From a bacterium (GTDB lineage: Bacteria > Planctomycetota > SZUA-567): a stretch of 33,889 bases of DNA. Below are positions 18,025 through 25,999 of this stretch, in pieces. Under the pieces are notes generated by a model, which was not told where the DNA came from, did not search any database, and saw only the letters and a list, made by a program, of their open reading frames with translations. A program made the position numbers and the translations under genes. Each line of letters starts with the position of its first letter. Within the stretch, counting starts at the first letter, position 1. The DNA lies in NCBI GenBank assembly GCA_003249795.1, contig QKHZ01000283.1, positions 1 through 33,889 on the forward strand, given 5' to 3'.

Positions 18025-18700
18025 GCTCAACTCCAGACTGAAGCGTGTACTCTTCAGCTTTATTTCCGACGACGATTATCTGAGTTGCCAAAAACTCGCG
18101 CAGGATGCCCAAGCTCATCCGGTTGATCAGCTTGTCTCTGCGACGAAGGATTCTATAGTCAACATGACACTGTTCGAGTCCGCATTCGGAAAACCAACGC
18201 GAAACCATTTTTCGTGTAGTCAGCCGGATGTGTGTGCGGTCTAGGATTCCTGCATTTGTATATTGTATTTCGCCCTTGATCCAAAGCGAATGAAAAACAG
18301 AATAATGCCGGAAGTTCGGAACGCTAACAATTACGCGGCCGCCGGGTTTCAGAAAACGGGAGTATCCAGATATGATGCTTGTTGGATCCGGAATGTGCTC
18401 AAGTACGTCGGAAAAAATCAGGCAGTCGAATTGTTGGTCTGTAAGAATGGCGGAACAGTTTTCTGCACTTTCTGTGAAAACGGTCAGGCCGCGTGCGCGT
18501 GCGCGCTCTGCAGCTTCCGGTTGCGGTTCAATGCCGGTCACCTGAACGCCGCGCTTCACAAGTTCCGCTTCTGTCACTCCTCCTCCGCAGCCGACGGAGA
18601 GTACGTGTGTTGTGCCGTCGTCAATCCACACCAGCACGTCTTCACGTAGCCATTCGTAATATTGTTTGTTTATTGAGAGTTCGTTTTTTACGTCGTCCAT
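18017..18700 (-). CDS. Class I SAM-dependent methyltransferase
   Basis: This 227-residue soluble protein starts at ATG 18700, 16 nt after the ligase-like gene. It shows the standard order of a class I methyltransferase: motif I HVLSVGCGGGVTEAEL for SAM binding, an acidic residue after strand 2 (TGIEPQ), CLIFSDVLEHIPDP for motif II, and LKPGGRVIVSVPNFRHYS for motif III. It is related to the MetW/UbiG-like type common in O-antigen and capsule clusters, where the enzymes O-methylate sugars or cap chains. Its place among glycosyltransferases suggests methylation of the exopolysaccharide. The acceptor sugar is unknown. The 3' end overlaps the fucosyltransferase-like gene. Confidence 0.82.
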   Translation of the reverse strand: MDDVKNELSINKQYYEWLREDVLVWIDDGTTHVLSVGCGGGVTEAELVKRGVQVTGIEPQPEAAERARARGLTVFTESAENCSAILTDQQFDCLIFSDVLEHIPDPTSIISGYSRFLKPGGRVIVSVPNFRHYSVFHSLWIKGEIQYTNAGILDRTHIRLTTRKMVSRWFSECGLEQCHVDYRILRRRDKLINRMSLGILREFLATQIIVVGNKAEEYTLQSGVERV

Positions 18701-18716
18701 TGATTTTTCTATCCGT

Positions 18717-20105
18717 TTACATCCAGTTTGAACCGGCGTAACTGGATGGTTGTTCCGGTTGCGCTAGTGTGGCCAAGGGCTGCGGGTTTGTCAGCCACAC
18801 GCCCGATCCGATAAAGAAGCAGAAGAAGACAAGCAATGTATTCCAAAAGTGCACCGTACATCCGGCAAGGCAATAGCCGATCAGTGACAACAGCCACCCG
18901 AGACGGATTGTCGCCTGTGTCGGTGAAAGTGTCGTGGTTTTGATCAATGAATAGCAGATACTCAGAACTCCTCCTGCCAGAAAACAGAATGCAGGAAGTC
19001 CATAGCGCATTGAGGTCAGCAGCCAGAAGTTGTCCATGCTGGAACTGAGCAACCACTCCGCGCGGATCCAGTCATTCAGGCCGATTCCGATCCACGGGTG
19101 GCGGATGACTTCGGCTGAGCCGTATTGCCAAATGACAATGCGCCCGTACGCGGTCGATGGGTTGAATGTCAAATAAGAAATCGCAACACGGAGCGGGTCG
19201 CGGTTAGAGAGGATGTCAATGCCGAGATACGCGACGGCCAGAATCCCGATAAACCCCCACCATTTCCGGCGGTTTGTCCATGGCGTAAAGTTCCAGATGA
19301 TCAGCGTAAGCTGTGTCATATAGGTTGTCACCGCACCGCTGGAGAAGGAAGACGCGGTGGCAAAACCGATTGCGATGCAGCGCAGCGTCCTGCGCAGCAG
19401 TTTACCGCCGATGATAAACCACGAAAGCGCCAGCGCGTTTCCGCAAAAGACACCGTACAGGATCGGGTGGTCAAAGGTCACAAACGCGCGATAAAATCCA
19501 AGACGCATATCTGTCTCTGGCATTGGCGCATTACGGCCAACTATCGCAGCTAATTTCCGGGCATACGGAATACCAGTCACTGATTCGGGAACAGACAACA
19601 CCATGAACAACAGAACAATTGAAACAAAGAGGCGGCAGAATCCCGCAAAGGATCTGTCATCTTTGATGTAGGTTCGTGCAAGCAGGTATGCACCGAGTCC
19701 GTCAAGTGCAAATGAACCTCCCGTTTCAAGTGCGACCGAGATGCCGTGGTTCAACAAAAGTGAGAGGAATGCCCATGCAAAAAAGAGAATGAACAGCGTG
19801 TCGCATCGATGTCTCTGGATTGTCCCGTTAAACAGCTTCCATAAACACGGAAGGAAGAAGAACAGGAACATGGTTCGGTACCACGAGAGATAAAGTGGCC
19901 CAACTTTAAACCCGAGTTCCGGCGGAAGGCACAGTACGATCATGAAGAAGATGATCGGCCAGCCGGCATCACGAATGCTGCCGCCGATGCCTGATGAGGG
20001 TGTATTCTGTCCGTTTTGATTTTGTCCGTGAGGATTCGCCGCAGCAGCGGCTTGCGCTGCGGATGACTGTGACTCCTGATTCGGACTCCACCATTGTTCA
20101 GGCAT
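18717..20105 (-). CDS. O-antigen ligase/polymerase-like membrane protein
   Basis: This 462-residue protein has about ten hydrophobic segments and fits the Wzy/WaaL/O-antigen ligase family. The start ATG is at 20105. A large loop before the last segments contains STAYGRIVIWQYGSAEVIRHP followed by WIGIGLNDW, where these proteins have the R-x3-W and H-P-x-x-G-x-G pattern. It would polymerise lipid-linked repeat units, or ligate them, on the periplasmic side. The N-terminal 45 residues are unusual: rich in Gln, Asn, Ala and Gly without charge, ahead of the first membrane helix. The C-terminus is also a soluble Gln/Pro/Ser-rich tail. Polymerase is more likely than ligase in an exported-polysaccharide operon, but the sequence does not decide. 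Confidence 0.8.
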   Translation of the reverse strand: MPEQWWSPNQESQSSAAQAAAAANPHGQNQNGQNTPSSGIGGSIRDAGWPIIFFMIVLCLPPELGFKVGPLYLSWYRTMFLFFFLPCLWKLFNGTIQRHRCDTLFILFFAWAFLSLLLNHGISVALETGGSFALDGLGAYLLARTYIKDDRSFAGFCRLFVSIVLLFMVLSVPESVTGIPYARKLAAIVGRNAPMPETDMRLGFYRAFVTFDHPILYGVFCGNALALSWFIIGGKLLRRTLRCIAIGFATASSFSSGAVTTYMTQLTLIIWNFTPWTNRRKWWGFIGILAVAYLGIDILSNRDPLRVAISYLTFNPSTAYGRIVIWQYGSAEVIRHPWIGIGLNDWIRAEWLLSSSMDNFWLLTSMRYGLPAFCFLAGGVLSICYSLIKTTTLSPTQATIRLGWLLSLIGYCLAGCTVHFWNTLLVFFCFFIGSGVWLTNPQPLATLAQPEQPSSYAGSNWM

Positions 20106-20177
20106 GAACTCGTTTTATCCTGTTTTTTCTGAGTATATACATTCTTCTGTCTTTATAATGATTCGATCATCTGCTGA

Positions 20178-21686
20178 TTATTCCTGTTGTGGTGATACGA
20201 CATTCTGGCGACGGAAGAGTCGGGCAGCGATTGACTGAAATGAAATCCCGCCAAAACGGCAAACAAACAAAATAATTCCGACAGCAATGCATCCATAGAT
20301 CCCGGTGTTTATCATAAGCGATTGTTCGTGGTGAATGAAGGATCGCAGAGTCTCTGCAAGTCCAGCGGCCGCGATAGTCACTGCGACCGGAGCGGTCGCA
20401 AACCAAAGCGGAATTGCATGCCGGATGCGCGCGAGAATCAGGATCGATGCCAGTGCCGTCGCTTCTCCGATCAATCCGCAAATCGCAATCCAAACCAGCG
20501 GCATCTGCAAGGCTGCGACAATGATGGCTCCAATCAACGCCGTCGCGCGGATTCCGGTAGCGACTGCCGTGCAGCGCGTATCGCCGAGTGCGATTGTTAC
20601 CATCGTCGGCGCATCCCGCAGAATCCTCAGTGACTGCATCATCCCTAGCCAGCCGATTAAGACCATTGCGTTTCTGTAATGTTCGCCCATCAAAAGAATG
20701 ACAAGCAGCCCCCCGATCAGGATGCACCCCGACGCCATTAATCCTGAGAGGATACTCAATCCATGAAAGGCTTTTTGATATTTGTCGAGCAACTGTCCGC
20801 GTTGTTCCTGACTAGCGGAAAATGACGGCAGCATCAGGCTTGAGGTGACGCGCGAGATCATCGCCACCGGCTGGCTGGTTACCAGAAAGGCCATGGAGTA
20901 AAGCCCCAGTTCGCCGACACTATAGCCGCCGCTCTTAAAGAGCTGTGCTGATGAGCCGATGATAAACTTGTCGCCCTGAAAAATCAGGAACATGAAAATT
21001 CCGTTTAAAAGAAGCGGCCAGCCAAATGAGATGATCCGCTGAAGGTACTCGGTTTGCCAGCCCCACCGGTACGGGCGTTTCCTGATCAGATGCGATCCGA
21101 TGCACCGGAATACCTCCTGCGCTAGCAGCAGGTAAAGCATTGCGGCATAATCAGGACAATGTGCTGCTACCGGCCACGCGATGATGACGGAGAAAATCTG
21201 TGCACCTGTGTCGGCGATAACGTATGGCTTGAACTGCATCTGCCGCTGAAGGCGCTGAAGGTCAAAGTGCCGCAGTCCTCGCAGCAGCGGAAGCAGCGCC
21301 AGTAACTGGAACCCCCACTTTGCCTGCGGAACGGAAAACCACTGTGCTACCGGTCCCGCAAGAATTAGTAGAATGACGGCGATAGCGGTGCCTCTGATTA
21401 CTTCCAGTGTTTGTGCCGATTTCTGGAACTCAGGATTGTCGCCGTCCCGTGCCTGAATCAGCAGCTTCTCCGTGTTCATGTTGCTGATCATGTCAAAGAG
21501 CGCAGCAGTCAGTGCAAAGGTTGCGGCGATGCCGAAGTCCTCGCGGGTGATGATGCGGGCGACAATCATTGTTCGCAGAAACTGGCAGGCCGCACCGATT
21601 GCAGTCCCCAGGCTCAGGCTGATGCTGCCCGAGAGGATACCACTCGTTTTTTGGATGCCTGTTGCGGATACGTCCACGTTTTCCAT
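20178..21686 (-). CDS. Wzx-like polysaccharide flippase (MOP superfamily)
   Basis: This 502-residue protein has 12-14 predicted membrane helices. ATG 21686 is preferred over the TTG at 21695; AAAGGCGG lies upstream. The N-terminus (GSISLSLGTAIGAACQFLRT, then MIVARIITREDFGIAATFAL) is typical of the polysaccharide-transport branch of the MOP family, as are QMQFKPYVIADTGAQ and GWPLLLNGIFMFL. It would flip the undecaprenyl-linked repeat unit across the inner membrane. It lies between the dockerin gene and the ligase-like gene, with gaps of 112 and 72 bp. The 112-bp gap contains a 27-codon frame ending 5 nt before this start. Confidence 0.85.
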   Translation of the reverse strand: MENVDVSATGIQKTSGILSGSISLSLGTAIGAACQFLRTMIVARIITREDFGIAATFALTAALFDMISNMNTEKLLIQARDGDNPEFQKSAQTLEVIRGTAIAVILLILAGPVAQWFSVPQAKWGFQLLALLPLLRGLRHFDLQRLQRQMQFKPYVIADTGAQIFSVIIAWPVAAHCPDYAAMLYLLLAQEVFRCIGSHLIRKRPYRWGWQTEYLQRIISFGWPLLLNGIFMFLIFQGDKFIIGSSAQLFKSGGYSVGELGLYSMAFLVTSQPVAMISRVTSSLMLPSFSASQEQRGQLLDKYQKAFHGLSILSGLMASGCILIGGLLVILLMGEHYRNAMVLIGWLGMMQSLRILRDAPTMVTIALGDTRCTAVATGIRATALIGAIIVAALQMPLVWIAICGLIGEATALASILILARIRHAIPLWFATAPVAVTIAAAGLAETLRSFIHHEQSLMINTGIYGCIAVGIILFVCRFGGISFQSIAARLFRRQNVVSPQQE

Positions 21687-21691
21687 GAAGA

Positions 21692-21775
21692 TCAACCGCC
21701 TTTGTATATAGATTCAGGCATCAGCTCGAGGACAGTGGAAACCGGATGTCGGTTATGTAAAAAAAATTGCGCCAT
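21692..21775 (-). CDS. Possible 27-residue leader peptide before the flippase gene
   Basis: An ATG at 21775 opens a 27-codon frame that ends in TGA at 21692-21694, five nucleotides before the flippase ATG. The peptide would start MAQFFLHNRH and end ESIYKGG. Codons 4-6 lie in a run of eight T residues, a place where polymerase or ribosome could slip. The ribosome binding site of the flippase falls inside its last codons, so translation here could control flippase expression. Its own ribosome binding site is weak and no homologue is recognised, so it may be a chance frame. Confidence 0.25.
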   Translation of the reverse strand: MAQFFLHNRHPVSTVLELMPESIYKGG

Positions 21776-21798
21776 GTCTTCTGCCTGTTGCCGTTTTT

Positions 21799-23817
21799 TT
21801 ATTTGATCGGGTTTAATACCCATGCGCCGATATTAGGTTTTCCGCTGCCGTGGTTCACGAACCCCGGAATAACTGTGCCGTTGTGCTGCAGGTTGGCTGC
21901 ACCGAGGCCTGTGTACATAAAGCCTCTCGTCGAGATCGGAATGATCCGAACCTGTCCTTGCCGTCCGGACTCCGCTGTGGGGAGTGTCGTGCTGAAGTTG
22001 CAGCTTGTTACGGTTACGCCGGATGGCAGCCCCGGGATCAGCGGTTGCCGTGTCATCTTCTCAAGAATGCAGTTGACAAACGAGACATTAACGGCTGTGA
22101 ATTTTCCGTCAATCTGATGGTCTTCGCGGAAGATCCACGATTGGCCAGGGTTGCTGATGTGTGCAAACAGGACGTTGACGCAGTCGGAACTCAGTTGGCA
22201 GAGTGTCGGTCCGCTGTCGCTGTTTTCGACCATGACATTGACAAACGCGCAGTTGGTGAATGAGCTCTTTTTGTGCCCGAAGAAAAAGTTCTGCGTCTGT
22301 CGGATACCGAAGGCGCTGACATTGTAGACGATGAGGTTTTCCATGTGTCCGAAATATTGGAACAGGTCGCTGTGGTGTTCCAGAAGTGTGCCGTCGACGG
22401 TATCGATAATGCTGTTGACGACAAATAATGAGTTCTGAAAGACGTCACCGGAAATTCGTCGTGCGGTGCAATTTCTCACCAGAGATTGCTCGACAAATCC
22501 GTACAGCATATTCTCTGCGATGCAGTCAGTGACATATGAACCGCCAATATACTGGAGTGTTCTGATCGGTGCTAAGTGCGGGGCTGGATGTTTTGCAAGC
22601 CAACCGGCCGAGTCTATCCAACGGCAGTGGTTAAACCAGACGTGCTGGTTGTTGTCAGGATAATATTGGCTGATGGTTTTGAAGTCAAAGGTTACTCCCT
22701 GCCAGCGCAGTAACCGGATGTGCGGCAGGATTCGCGTCCGTTGCTCCGGAGCGATCAGTACCTCGCTACGGTCCAATCCCGGACGGGCGAGGATCGTGAT
22801 CCACCGGCGGTTGTTTGAAAGATTCGGGTTGATCCGTGCAGAGGTGAAAGGATACGTGCCTTTATCATTCAGGATTATTTTCCCGCCGTCATGAACCTTG
22901 TCGATTGCGGCGGCGATGGTCTTAAGCGGATGGGTTTCCGACCCCTCATTTTCGTCCGATCCGTTGGGACTGACGTAGAGTGGAAGATCCTGCGTGTGGC
23001 GCACAATCTGCAGCGGCAGTGGCGTGAGCTCGCGCGTGACGCCATTTACCGCGTATGCGGTCGCGCGTAGCGGAAGATCTCCATCCGGGAAATCATCTGC
23101 ATTGAGTGCAATCCAGTACTCAGACACACCCGTCCGTGGGTTAATTGAGGCTTCTTTGACAATAACCGGTTTTCCACCGAAGGCCGAGAACTCGACGCGG
23201 TCGATACCTGAATGGTGGAACGCAACTACGCCGATCCGGAACGTTCCTGAAATCGTCTGGAACGGAACCGCGTCCCATTGGGCAATCGTTTTTTCCGTGT
23301 TGCCCGCAGCATCCGGATTTTGCGTCACAATGGCGGTGCGGTCTGTTCCCGGAAGCAGCAACCGTTCGGGCGCGATTTTATCGGTTGCCGCAGATGGTAA
23401 TGCCGTGCTGCTGATCCCCTTTTGCATTGATGTGACATTGCGCAGAATATCAAGGTCCTTTTCGGTGAACTTGCCGTCCTGATCCAGATCTGTTACACTC
23501 AGGAAATTGTTGTCGTCGTGCAAAAGAGCGGTTTTGCGGAATGTGCGTTCGTCAACAAGCGCGTTGATGCATTCAGTAATATCTTGGTTGTCGACACTTC
23601 CGTCACGGTTGAAATCTCCCCGAACCAGCGGTGCGTTTTTCGCGATGAGGTTGGCTGTTTTGGTTTGCGGTTGCAGCAGGGATGTGGTTGCGGATGCAGA
23701 CGTTGTCCCCGATATTTCCTCCTGCTCCGTGTGCGGCAGGAACATGACCGTGAGGATCGTCACGGTTGCAAAAAGGAAAACGCCAGCGAAGATGAAGTTA
23801 CTATATCGTTCTTGCAT
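21799..23817 (-). CDS. Membrane-anchored dockerin and right-handed beta-helix protein
   Basis: This is a 672-residue protein. ATG 23817 has AAGGG about 10 nt upstream and is preferred to the GTG at 23838 that overlaps the preceding stop. Residues 8-27 form a single hydrophobic anchor (IFAGVFLFATVTILTVMFL). Residues 67-127 are a type I dockerin: two calcium loops, GDFNRDGSVDNQDI and TDLDQDGKFTEKDL, each followed by a helix. After a beta-rich linker, YVSPNGSDENEGSETHPLKT (281-300) opens a right-handed parallel beta-helix of the Nos/pectate-lyase-like type that continues to the end. Proteins of this fold bind, cleave or epimerise polysaccharide, as with alginate epimerases and lyases. In this operon an enzyme modifying the nascent polymer in the periplasm is plausible. 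No cohesin partner is visible in the window. Confidence 0.8.
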   Translation of the reverse strand: MQERYSNFIFAGVFLFATVTILTVMFLPHTEQEEISGTTSASATTSLLQPQTKTANLIAKNAPLVRGDFNRDGSVDNQDITECINALVDERTFRKTALLHDDNNFLSVTDLDQDGKFTEKDLDILRNVTSMQKGISSTALPSAATDKIAPERLLLPGTDRTAIVTQNPDAAGNTEKTIAQWDAVPFQTISGTFRIGVVAFHHSGIDRVEFSAFGGKPVIVKEASINPRTGVSEYWIALNADDFPDGDLPLRATAYAVNGVTRELTPLPLQIVRHTQDLPLYVSPNGSDENEGSETHPLKTIAAAIDKVHDGGKIILNDKGTYPFTSARINPNLSNNRRWITILARPGLDRSEVLIAPEQRTRILPHIRLLRWQGVTFDFKTISQYYPDNNQHVWFNHCRWIDSAGWLAKHPAPHLAPIRTLQYIGGSYVTDCIAENMLYGFVEQSLVRNCTARRISGDVFQNSLFVVNSIIDTVDGTLLEHHSDLFQYFGHMENLIVYNVSAFGIRQTQNFFFGHKKSSFTNCAFVNVMVENSDSGPTLCQLSSDCVNVLFAHISNPGQSWIFREDHQIDGKFTAVNVSFVNCILEKMTRQPLIPGLPSGVTVTSCNFSTTLPTAESGRQGQVRIIPISTRGFMYTGLGAANLQHNGTVIPGFVNHGSGKPNIGAWVLNPIK

Positions 23818-23834
23818 ACAAACAGAACCCTTGA

Positions 23835-25994
23835 TCACTGTTTTCGTTTTGACCAGAATTTATACTTCTTTGCCGGACTCTGATTTTCACCGGCTTCATA
23901 CTCGTTCATCAGGTCTGAAAGGTAACCGCTCTTCTGGCGGACAAGCACACGGTTGACGACAACGCCGATTTGCGCCGGGGCGATCTGTTTGAGCATCGAC
24001 GCCGCACGCCTGACTTCACCGCCGGTGACGCCTTCAGCTTCTACCACAAGAATGACAACATCGGCAATGCGTGCGAACTTTTCAGCCTCTGATGAGATCA
24101 AGATCGGGGGAAGGTCGAGAAGGAAGATCTCGACATCTTCTTTTGTCAGAAGTTGCCGAGGGTCAGTCATGATCGGGATGGTTCTCTCGCCGCAGGTAGA
24201 TCCGACCGGCACACGCTCCGGCAGATCGTCCTCCGCACTGACGATGCAGTCTCCGATTTTACAGATGCCTGCCATGGCAAAACCGAATCCCTGTACGTGT
24301 TCGTTCTCGTTCTCCGCGCAGAAACGCGGCGAGGGCTTATAGGCGTTTGCTTCCACCGCAAGAGAGCGTACACCAATGTTGTTGAGTTCCCGCGTAAGAT
24401 CCAACGTCATCGACGTCGCTCCGCCTCCAGGTTTTACAGAGACGATGGCAAAAATGCGGTGCGCGTTTGCGCTATATTGCCGCAGGATCGCCAGTGCGAT
24501 ACGCCGGGTCATTTCTGTGGCGAAATCCTTTTCCCGTTTATTGGTGTAGTTGATGACCGATCCCAGCGGCGCGAGTCCAAGCAGCCCGACAATGTCGGCC
24601 GGGCTTTGTACCAGCGGATTGAGCAGGTCAAATGCTGTCGGCACTGCGATACCGAGAATCAAGCCCATAACGAGAAAGAATAACAGGACCTTTGCCCGCC
24701 GCCCTTTTTCTGGTTCGGTCGGGATCATTGCGGGGGAGGTGAGGCGGACCTGCCCAGGGCCTTTGTCTTCGAGTTCAAAAAAGTCAAGCCGGTCGTCGAT
24801 GGCCGTCAGTTGTTCACGGCAGCGTTTGATCTCCCAGTGGATGCCGAGGGCATCGTTGTAGAGGGCGGCGTAACTTGCGGATTTACGCTTGTGCTCTTCC
24901 GCTTCGACATCGATCGATTTTTCGATCACACGCAGTTGGCCCAGTAGCGAGGTTTGCGAGAGGATCTCCTGCTGGGTGACTGCCGACATGTTTTTCAGCT
25001 TTGTCGAGAGGATTTTTTTGCGGGCTTCCTCGCGGGCTTCGGCGACCATCTGGTTGAACCGGGCGATTTTTTCTTTTGCCTGACGCACACCGGGATGACT
25101 TTCTGCAAGCGATGCGATAGAGACCAGAAGTAGCGCTTTTTTATGATCGGTCTCGCGGGTGAGGGTCATGACATACGGGTCTTTGTCGATCTCGTCTTCC
25201 GTGATTTCATAGTCGGTGAGGTTTTCCAGACGCTTGGCTTCGTTTTGCAGGCTCGCCAGTTTTGCATCCGCCTCAATGCGGCGTTGGCGGGCTTCATTCA
25301 GAGCGCGGTTGGTTTCGACCAGCATCTGGTCATAAGGGTTTTCCAACTCGTCCTGAAAGGTGACGACTCCAAGTTCCTGTACAAGTGAAGTCTTCTTGGC
25401 AAGCAGCTGGCGCAGTTCTGACTGCAGGTCGATCTTCCGTTTGTAGAGGTGGTCGACCCGGACGTCTTTGCCGATAAACTTCTCCTGATTGGCGCGTTGC
25501 GCGTAGGCTTCGGCAATCATGTTGATGGTTTCGGCAAGTCCGTGCGGTTTTTTGCCGGAGAGGCTGACTGAGATCCGGTAAGTGTGTTCGATATGGCGGA
25601 TCTCGATGGCGTTTCTGATCTGCTCGGTAATTTCGCGTTCTTCGCCTGCATTGATGCCTTTGACGCCGGACTTGGCCATCTTTTCGACAGCGTCGTGGAC
25701 AACCTCATAGCTTCCGATTGCCAGCACCTGTGTCTGGACAAAATCACGGTATCCCGAAATCGAAAGTTCCTTGTCCTCACTCAGCACCGCTACCGATTTT
25801 GGTGATACTTCAATTTCCGCTTCGGCTTTGTAGATCGGCCCCATAAACCAGACCGTCAGCAGTCCCAGAATCACCATTATCGCATAGATGATAACAAACA
25901 TCCGGAAATGTTCGCGCAAGCTGGCAAACGGTGAGATCTTTCTCGCCGGGAGTGCCATCGGTCTGGGTTGGGAGTTTGCTGCGCCTGCTGTCAT
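23835..25994 (-). CDS. Wzc/GumC-like chain-length determinant with degenerate tyrosine-kinase domain
   Basis: This is a 719-residue inner-membrane protein; ATG 25994 lies 5 nt after the Wza-like stop. Membrane helices at about 32-52 and 435-457 enclose a Wzz-type periplasmic domain with long coiled coils (about 185-395), as in polysaccharide co-polymerases. The cytoplasmic C-terminal third is shaped like a BY-kinase ATPase but its motifs are altered. The Walker A region reads SVKPGGGATS (519-528), with Ala where the ATP-binding Lys should be. The Walker A' position reads LAVEANAYKP instead of an LxDxDxR-like motif, while FLLDLPPIL remains as Walker B. The C-terminal tail has a few Tyr residues (YLSDLMNEYE, KYKF). 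It probably controls chain length and couples to the Wza-like pore, with kinase activity doubtful. Confidence 0.85.
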   Translation of the reverse strand: MTAGAANSQPRPMALPARKISPFASLREHFRMFVIIYAIMVILGLLTVWFMGPIYKAEAEIEVSPKSVAVLSEDKELSISGYRDFVQTQVLAIGSYEVVHDAVEKMAKSGVKGINAGEEREITEQIRNAIEIRHIEHTYRISVSLSGKKPHGLAETINMIAEAYAQRANQEKFIGKDVRVDHLYKRKIDLQSELRQLLAKKTSLVQELGVVTFQDELENPYDQMLVETNRALNEARQRRIEADAKLASLQNEAKRLENLTDYEITEDEIDKDPYVMTLTRETDHKKALLLVSIASLAESHPGVRQAKEKIARFNQMVAEAREEARKKILSTKLKNMSAVTQQEILSQTSLLGQLRVIEKSIDVEAEEHKRKSASYAALYNDALGIHWEIKRCREQLTAIDDRLDFFELEDKGPGQVRLTSPAMIPTEPEKGRRAKVLLFFLVMGLILGIAVPTAFDLLNPLVQSPADIVGLLGLAPLGSVINYTNKREKDFATEMTRRIALAILRQYSANAHRIFAIVSVKPGGGATSMTLDLTRELNNIGVRSLAVEANAYKPSPRFCAENENEHVQGFGFAMAGICKIGDCIVSAEDDLPERVPVGSTCGERTIPIMTDPRQLLTKEDVEIFLLDLPPILISSEAEKFARIADVVILVVEAEGVTGGEVRRAASMLKQIAPAQIGVVVNRVLVRQKSGYLSDLMNEYEAGENQSPAKKYKFWSKRKQ

Positions 25995-25999
25995 ATGCG

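Noticed and set aside
20106-20177. 14-codon frame in the gap between flippase and ligase-like genes
   Set aside because: It is too short, lacks a ribosome binding site and overlaps the start of the next gene; it is probably chance.
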